Source of the DNA: Accumulibacter sp.
GTDB taxonomy: Bacteria; Pseudomonadota; Gammaproteobacteria; Burkholderiales; Rhodocyclaceae
Direction: 5' to 3'
Length of the DNA: 42,126 nt
Assembly (NCBI GenBank): GCA_016788495.1
Contig: JAEUOM010000026.1
Location: 1-42,126 of the forward strand
Position 1 is the first letter of the stretch, and each line of letters begins with the position of its first letter. Below are positions 37,341 through 42,126 of this stretch, one piece after another. A program made the position numbers and the translations under genes. Below the pieces are notes generated by a model that had not been told where the DNA came from, ran no database searches, and was given only the letters and a program-made list of their open reading frames with translations.

Positions 37341-40300
37341 CTACCTCCTGCCGACGCGATGGATCGTCGGCGCGTAGCGGTTGCGGCTGCGCAGGCCCCC
37401 GACCTGTCGCCCGAGCAAGCCGAGGAAGGCCGAGGCGTGTACGACCACGCGCGCCGGCGCGCGGCGCAACCGGGCGCGCAACTGGGCATCGGTGGTGACT
37501 CCCAGGCGGTTCATCAACAGGTTGCGGATGCGCCCGTTCTCCATCATCCGGTCGATGGCATTGAGGGTCCAGCCACGCCCCATCTGGGTACCGCTGGCTG
37601 GCGTGCCGAGCCGCGGCGCCCGGCCGCCCTTGACTTCGATGCGATAGAGATGCACCCGGTCGCCGACGATGCGGATGCCGAAGAGATCGACGCCGTGGCC
37701 CTGTGGGTTGTACTGACCGTAGATGACGCTGTCCATCGCGGGCAATCCCGGAACCGTACCCCGCCGCAGCATCGCTTCGACGCTGCGCTCGAAACCGGCG
37801 CCGCTCGGCAGTGCTGGCGGCACCCAGGATGGCAGCGGCGGCCCGTAGGGCTGGCGCTGGAGCAGGAGCGGCTGGCAGACCGGTGCCTCGGGTTCACCGG
37901 CGCTTTCCCCGGCCTCGGCCGCGGACGACAGGTCGAGCACCGCCTCCTCGATGGAGAGCTCGTCCGCCTCGCTCGCTCCCTCGCCCAGGAAGTAGTCGGC
38001 CATCATCGTCATGCCGACCTGCATCGCCAGATCCTCTCCGGCCTGGCGCAGGAAGCGGCGGCTGGCGCTGGCCAGCAGCCGCTCGGCCGCCTGCGGAGCG
38101 AAGCGGGCTGCCTGTCTGCCGAATTCGGCCAATTCCTCGGCGGTGCGGATGACGCGCGCCACGTTCCTCAGGCTGTTGACCGCCCGGACCACCTGCAGCG
38201 CATCGAGACCGACGCCGACCAGGTCGAGAATCAGCCAGCCGAGCTCCGGCTCGTTGCGCGACAGGTCGGCCACGCGGGGGTCGAGGGCGACGTTGCCGGC
38301 CGCCGACTCGGCAAGATAGCGGCGGACGCTGGCGCTCGCCTGATAGCCCCCAGCGCCCAGCGCGAGCACGGCGGCACCCGCAGCCAGGCCGCCGGTGGCG
38401 ACGGTCGCGACGATGCCGGCGGTGACGGCCAGCGCCGCCAGGGCAATCTGCAGAATGGCGGCATCGGTCTCCTCGCCCTGGATATGTTCCATCACGATAT
38501 CCTGGAGCAGCGGGTTGTCACCGATGCCGAGGTCCTCGATCGTCGCTGCCACGATGTCGCTCAGGTTCCAGATCCGGAGATCGCCGTCGCGGATGTTCTC
38601 GACGGTATCGTCGATATCCTCGATGATTTCGCTCAGCGGCTCGCTGATCGTCTCGTTGACCTCCTCCTCGCTCCCCGATGCGAGGATGCGCAGCTCCTGC
38701 GGATGGGTGATGCGCATCAGTACCGGGTAGCGCAGAGCGTAGCCATCGCGTTGCTGCTGCAGTGCCTGGCCGAGTTCGTCGCGCCGTTCCTGCGCCCGCT
38801 GGTAATCGTAGTAGGACGAATTGACCGTCGATGGATCGGGGACACCATACTCGGGGACCTCAGCGGCCAGACGGAGCCCGGCGATCCGCGTGTCGAGCTC
38901 GCGCAGTTCATCCTCACGGGCAACCAGGTCGGCGGCTGCAGCCATCAATCCGTTCCGTTCGGCTGGATCGGCGCAGGCGCGGACGCCGTAGCGGTCCATT
39001 TCCTGTTCGACGATCTGTCGATTCTGCTCCAGCTCGCCGATCGCCAGCTGCTTGCCGCGCGCGATGAACATGCGGGGAAATTCCTGCGTCACCCGATCGA
39101 CCAGCATCTCTTCGCTGTCGACCCCCAGGGCCGCCATTCCCGAGCGGATCATCCCGTTCAGCCCTTCGATCTGCGGGCCGAGGCTCTCGATCTCGGCCTC
39201 GAGGCTGGCGATCCGGAGCGCCACGGGAGAGTCGGCTGCGGGCACGCCGTGTTCGGGGCGGACGACGGTGAGCTGGTCGCGCAAGTCGGCGAGCCGCTCC
39301 CGTTTCTGGTCGCGTTCGCGCAGCAGGGCGACGATGGCGGCGCCCGGAACGGCCTGCAGGAGGGTGTTGCGTTCGGCCTCGCCCAGCGGCGGAACATGCG
39401 CCAGGAGCGCGTTGACGTGCAGCAGCGTCCGCGTCCTGCCGACGGCGGCTTCGGCACCTCCCGCATCCTCCTGCCGCTGCACGAGGCGTTGGCCGGCTGC
39501 CGGTGCGCCGTCGGGCATCCGTTGCAGCGGCACTGCCGGCGACCGGCCCGGCGGTCCGGCCTGGCAGATGTCGGGCGCCAGCCGTTCCGCCTCGCGCTCG
39601 AAGCGGTCATCCGGATCACTGACCAGAACGCCGCTCGCCACGCGGCTCCCGGCTACCTGCCCGGCAGCCTGCTGGACGGTGTGCACCGCCTCGTGGGCGA
39701 TCAGCCGGCGTCCGGCGTCGGTGGCCGGAGCGTACTGCCCCGAGCGGAAGAAGATGTCGCTGCCGCTGGTGAAGGCGCGGGCGCTGACGGCGCGCGAGAG
39801 GCGGTCCGCTTCAGCCCCCGTGTGCACCCGTACCGAGGCGAGGTCGGCACCGAGGTTCCCCTCGAGGGTTTCCCGCAGTGGCTCGTCGAGGGGAGCGCCG
39901 GAACCGGCCGCGGAAGAGATGCGCCGCCCGAGACCGGCCAGCGGTTCGGGCGCCTCCTGGTCGGGCGAGCGCAGCAGCGGTGCGCCGGGGGCAAATGGTT
40001 CCGGGCCTGGCGGTCCGCCGATGGGGCGCGGCGACGAGGCGGGGCCGAAGCCGAGCGACGGCTGCCAGCGCAGGAGGAGCATCCCGACATCCACGTGGGT
40101 GCCGATCATCAGGCTGTCCGGGCCGGTGTTCAGTTCCATCCGCAGCCAGGGGACGCCGGGTACCGGCAGCACGCGGCCGTTCAACTGGTCGAGGGCGAAG
40201 GCGCGCGATTCGTCGTTGGCGATGATGCCAGCCAGCGTGCCGGCACCGATCACGACCAGCCCGCTCACCACGCCAACCCGCTCTCCGGTCGACAGCGCCC

Positions 40301-40916
40301 GCCAGTCGTGGCGCACCTGATCGAGGGCCGCCGACGAGAGTCGATCGAGTCCTTCGTCGATCGCCGGCACCGCCATGACGCCGCGCAGCAGGTCAGCGGC
40401 CGATGCCGCGCGCGGCGTCGCCGGTCCCGCACCGGCAGGGACGAGCGGCGCCGGTGGCGGAACGAGCGGAGCACTGAAGGGGCCGACGGTCGCAGCGGGC
40501 ATGGCCAGAGCTGCGCAGTCCGCCAGCGACAGCGACCAGCGCAGCCGGGCCGGATCGAGCTCGTTACCGACGAATCCCAGGGCGAGTTCACGGGTCTGCT
40601 CGTCGAGCTGCAGTTCGAGTTCGGGCCGCAACAGGTAGCGCGGTGTCGTCGACGGGCCGAGCAGCGAGGGCGGGCGGAGTTCCAGGCGGGGCACGGTCGG
40701 CAGCGGTTCGTCACCGTCGCGCTGCAGGAACGCCGGCGCGCCTGCGGACGCAGCGAAGTCCGCTTCGAGAAAGAGCGGCATCCCTGCCGTTGGCGCGTCG
40801 ACTTGTGCACACGGGGCTGCCGGCCCGGCGTGCGAGACGGGCGCAATCGCCGCCGGGGTCCGCGCATCAGGGCTGGCCGTACGGCTCTTGCGAGAAGGGT
40901 GTGCAACGCCACGCAT
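37341..40916 (-). CDS. DUF4157 (eCIS core-like) protein with C-terminal nuclease-like domain
   Basis: A 1191-residue multidomain protein. The N-terminal 330 residues are Pro/Ala-rich with a beta-rich stretch. A DUF4157 domain follows (about 335-420): PLDEPLRETLEGNLGADL, VRVHTG, HEAVH zinc-protease-like motif at 408-412. A coiled-coil-rich middle (about 500-680) follows, then a hydrophobic Ala/Gly segment (about 818-860) that could cross or enter a membrane. The C-terminus (about 1060-1125) has GHGVDLFGI and IEVKGG, the D...ExK spacing of PD-(D/E)XK nucleases. Such layouts are known in contractile-injection-system effectors and polymorphic toxins; activity is inference. The start at 40916 lacks a good ribosome site; 40781 is an alternative. 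No immunity gene is evident beside it. Confidence 0.8.
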   Translation of the reverse strand: MRGVAHPSRKSRTASPDARTPAAIAPVSHAGPAAPCAQVDAPTAGMPLFLEADFAASAGAPAFLQRDGDEPLPTVPRLELRPPSLLGPSTTPRYLLRPELELQLDEQTRELALGFVGNELDPARLRWSLSLADCAALAMPAATVGPFSAPLVPPPAPLVPAGAGPATPRAASAADLLRGVMAVPAIDEGLDRLSSAALDQVRHDWRALSTGERVGVVSGLVVIGAGTLAGIIANDESRAFALDQLNGRVLPVPGVPWLRMELNTGPDSLMIGTHVDVGMLLLRWQPSLGFGPASSPRPIGGPPGPEPFAPGAPLLRSPDQEAPEPLAGLGRRISSAAGSGAPLDEPLRETLEGNLGADLASVRVHTGAEADRLSRAVSARAFTSGSDIFFRSGQYAPATDAGRRLIAHEAVHTVQQAAGQVAGSRVASGVLVSDPDDRFEREAERLAPDICQAGPPGRSPAVPLQRMPDGAPAAGQRLVQRQEDAGGAEAAVGRTRTLLHVNALLAHVPPLGEAERNTLLQAVPGAAIVALLRERDQKRERLADLRDQLTVVRPEHGVPAADSPVALRIASLEAEIESLGPQIEGLNGMIRSGMAALGVDSEEMLVDRVTQEFPRMFIARGKQLAIGELEQNRQIVEQEMDRYGVRACADPAERNGLMAAAADLVAREDELRELDTRIAGLRLAAEVPEYGVPDPSTVNSSYYDYQRAQERRDELGQALQQQRDGYALRYPVLMRITHPQELRILASGSEEEVNETISEPLSEIIEDIDDTVENIRDGDLRIWNLSDIVAATIEDLGIGDNPLLQDIVMEHIQGEETDAAILQIALAALAVTAGIVATVATGGLAAGAAVLALGAGGYQASASVRRYLAESAAGNVALDPRVADLSRNEPELGWLILDLVGVGLDALQVVRAVNSLRNVARVIRTAEELAEFGRQAARFAPQAAERLLASASRRFLRQAGEDLAMQVGMTMMADYFLGEGASEADELSIEEAVLDLSSAAEAGESAGEPEAPVCQPLLLQRQPYGPPLPSWVPPALPSGAGFERSVEAMLRRGTVPGLPAMDSVIYGQYNPQGHGVDLFGIRIVGDRVHLYRIEVKGGRAPRLGTPASGTQMGRGWTLNAIDRMMENGRIRNLLMNRLGVTTDAQLRARLRRAPARVVVHASAFLGLLGRQVGGLRSRNRYAPTIHRVGRR

Positions 40917-41019
40917 GCTCGACAGCGTAGGAGGCGCGAAACCGGGTTGTCAACCGTTCGCTGCGGCCCGTCCGGGCAGGGTAGTCGCGCGCCCGCGGGT
41001 CTTTCAGGTCGAGGAAAGC

Positions 41020-41193
41020 CTCACGTTGTCCACTCCCGACCGCGAATACGGCGGCCAGAGTGGTGGCCAATGCACCGAACGCCTGCGCGTGGTCGATTGG
41101 GAAACGCCGGCCAACAACGATTTCCTGCTCGTCAGCCAGTTGACCGTGACCGGCCCGCTCTACACCTGCCTGCCCGATCTGGTCGGCTTCGTC
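41020..41193 (+). pseudogene. Remnant of a type I restriction endonuclease R subunit (hsdR)
   Basis: About 58 codons on the plus strand translate to a stretch typical of the N-terminal part of HsdR: LSTPDREYGGQ, ERLRVVDWETPANNDFLLVSQ, TVTGPLYTCLPDLVGFV. The match stops just where intact proteins continue NGLPLVVIELKKPG, the nuclease ExK motif; here the frame runs into WMKCTVV. A small GGQSGGQ duplication is also present. Neither a start nor the helicase domains exist nearby. It is a degraded fragment filling most of the gap between the DUF4157 gene and the PIN toxin gene. The frame stays open from 40888 to 41262 but has no credible start. Confidence 0.72.
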
Positions 41194-41219
41194 TGGATGA
41201 AATGCACTGTCGTGAATGC

Positions 41220-41732
41220 CTATTCGCCGACACGATCGAGGACGGCGCGCACCACGGCCTGACCGAGAAAATAGCCGTTGGCCTGCATCGCGCGCAGCAC
41301 GACATCGGCACGCGGAATCAGGGCACGGGTCTTGGCCAAGCCGACAAGGGCGGCAGTGCCGATGACGGCGAGTCCACGCGCCTGCGCTTCGAGCCGCCCG
41401 AGTCGGTCATCGACGATCAACAGCGCGCGCGTCTCTGGCGTCGCGTTCACCGCCTCGGCGAGGGCGATGGCGCTGGCCTCACCGGGATCGATCCCGGCAA
41501 AACGCGGCTGCCAGTGCGTCATATCCACCGCCACACAGCGCAATCCTCCGACCGACAGCGCGGCAAGAATCAGGTCCTGTCCGGGAAAGGCCCCGGCGTC
41601 GCAGACTTCCTTGCGCACCGCGTCGGTGATCCAGACTTCGCCAAACATGGACGGCAACAAGTGCAATACGCCGACCCGGGAAACGGCGATCAATGGCCCC
41701 GCATCGGCGATTACGACGCGTTGTTCAGCCAT
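41220..41732 (-). CDS. PIN-domain toxin (DUF3368-like)
   Basis: A 170-residue PIN-fold ribonuclease, the likely toxin of a type II toxin-antitoxin pair. Acidic residues that would bind metal are Asp10 (VIADAGPLIAVSRV), the Glu/Asp in RKEVCDAG, DPGEASAIALAEAV and the Asp pair in LIVDDRLGR. DUF3368 PIN proteins usually accompany UPF0175-type antitoxins, as here. The start overlaps the antitoxin gene by 22 bases. The stop lies 26 bases from the hsdR remnant, so the module may have been inserted into, or replaced, an old restriction locus. Confidence 0.85.
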   Translation of the reverse strand: MAEQRVVIADAGPLIAVSRVGVLHLLPSMFGEVWITDAVRKEVCDAGAFPGQDLILAALSVGGLRCVAVDMTHWQPRFAGIDPGEASAIALAEAVNATPETRALLIVDDRLGRLEAQARGLAVIGTAALVGLAKTRALIPRADVVLRAMQANGYFLGQAVVRAVLDRVGE

Positions 41733-42058
41733 GCTTCACCGACTGCCATTTCGTCCACCGCTTCCTTGGGAGAACCCCCGTAGAGCGGGATACTCATCGA
41801 CGACAGTAGTGCCAGCATTTCCACCAGAGGCTTTCCGGCCACCTTCGCTGCCACGCCTGCGGAGATGTCGCCCGTGCGAAACATCGAGACCGCGAAAGCC
41901 GTGCGAACGTGCGGCAGGTCGGCGATGCCGAGCTGTTCCACGCCGACCAGCACGGCGTCAGGCCGATCCCGATTCATCACTACGACCAGATCGTTCTTGG
42001 CCTCGCGCAGGGCAAGCGAGGGATTGGATTTCAGTTGGCGCACATTGACCGCATGCAT
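41711..42058 (-). CDS. Hybrid Phd-like/UPF0175-like antitoxin
   Basis: A 115-residue protein that appears to join two antitoxin types. Residues 1-45 are Phd/YefM-like (VRQLKSNPSLALREAKNDLVVVMNRDRPDAVLVG), the DNA-binding part. Residues about 52-108 resemble UPF0175 (AVSMFRTGDISAGVAAKVAGKPLVEMLALL...IPLYG). AAAGGAGAAC lies seven bases before the ATG at 42058. It overlaps the PIN gene, the standard antitoxin-first order, and probably represses its own promoter. Confidence 0.82.
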   Translation of the reverse strand: MHAVNVRQLKSNPSLALREAKNDLVVVMNRDRPDAVLVGVEQLGIADLPHVRTAFAVSMFRTGDISAGVAAKVAGKPLVEMLALLSSMSIPLYGGSPKEAVDEMAVGEAWLNNAS

Positions 42059-42093
42059 GATTTGTTCTCCTTTGATGTAGGAACATGACGTGG

Positions 42094-42126
42094 ATCATAC
42101 TGTTTTGTACGCTCAAAGTCGCTCAA
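42094..42126 (-). promoter_or_regulatory. Promoter/operator region of the toxin-antitoxin pair
   Basis: On the minus strand a -10 TATGAT (42099-42094) lies about 35 bases before the antitoxin ATG. Upstream, two direct copies of TTGAGCG (42126-42120 and 42116-42110) are spaced ten bases apart, one helical turn, as for an autoregulator operator. No good -35 is seen at 17 bases. The window ends here. Confidence 0.45.

Noticed and set aside
37359-41783. A 1474-codon open frame on the plus strand, opposite the DUF4157 gene
   Set aside because: It is complementary to the strongly motif-bearing DUF4157 protein and continues across the hsdR remnant and the PIN gene. Its composition (Arg, Gln, Gly, Asp) is what antisense frames of GC-rich genes give, and no domain is recognisable.

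Overview
The window is a GC-rich (roughly 60-65%) bacterial chromosome segment. The order rpsB-tsf-pyrH-frr-uppS-cdsA-dxr-rseP-bamA-ompH-lpxD-fabZ-lpxA-lpxB-rnhB is standard for proteobacteria. Together with a molybdenum nitrogenase accessory cluster and several sigma-54 promoters, it suggests a betaproteobacterium of the Rhodocyclales, possibly Accumulibacter-like. That placement is inferred from gene order and protein style; no database search was made.

Region by region. (1) 243-3698: a small secreted repeat protein, then a minus-strand four-gene unit. It holds a Tat-type secreted small protein ending in serine, a PqqD-like peptide-binding protein, an HPr-kinase-like kinase and a nucleotidyltransferase. 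A perfect sigma-54 -24/-12 element (3684-3698) precedes it. This is the best candidate for a poorly described system: a possible peptide-tagging operon. (2) 4022-7410, minus strand: glnD and map. (3) 7760-22745, plus strand: a nearly unbroken housekeeping operon for translation, UMP kinase, isoprenoid precursor and undecaprenyl-PP synthesis, phospholipid, outer-membrane assembly and lipid A, ending in rnhB and a SpoU-type rRNA methyltransferase.

(4) 22846-37060: a nif island without nifHDK, nifB or nifA in view. The minus strand carries nifE-nifN-nifX-rseC-like-DUF269-fdx (one unit) and an iscA-like gene with nifU and nifS (second unit). The plus strand carries nifQ-modABC, then nifV-unknown-nifW-nifZ-nifM. 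Sigma-54 elements precede nifE, nifQ (weaker), the iscA-like gene and nifV. Two NifA-type upstream sites share the extended form TGTCG-N6-CGACA. Together these genes build and protect the FeMo-cofactor: sulfur mobilisation (NifS/NifU/IscA), scaffold (NifEN), carriers (NifX), homocitrate (NifV), molybdenum uptake and delivery (ModABC, NifQ), and maturation of the nitrogenase proteins (NifW/Z/M).

(5) 37341-42126: a conflict-type region. It holds a 1191-residue DUF4157 (HEAVH) protein whose C-terminus looks like a PD-(D/E)XK nuclease, a short remnant of a type I restriction subunit (hsdR), and a PIN-toxin/hybrid-antitoxin pair. No rRNA, tRNA, CRISPR array or insertion sequence was recognised.
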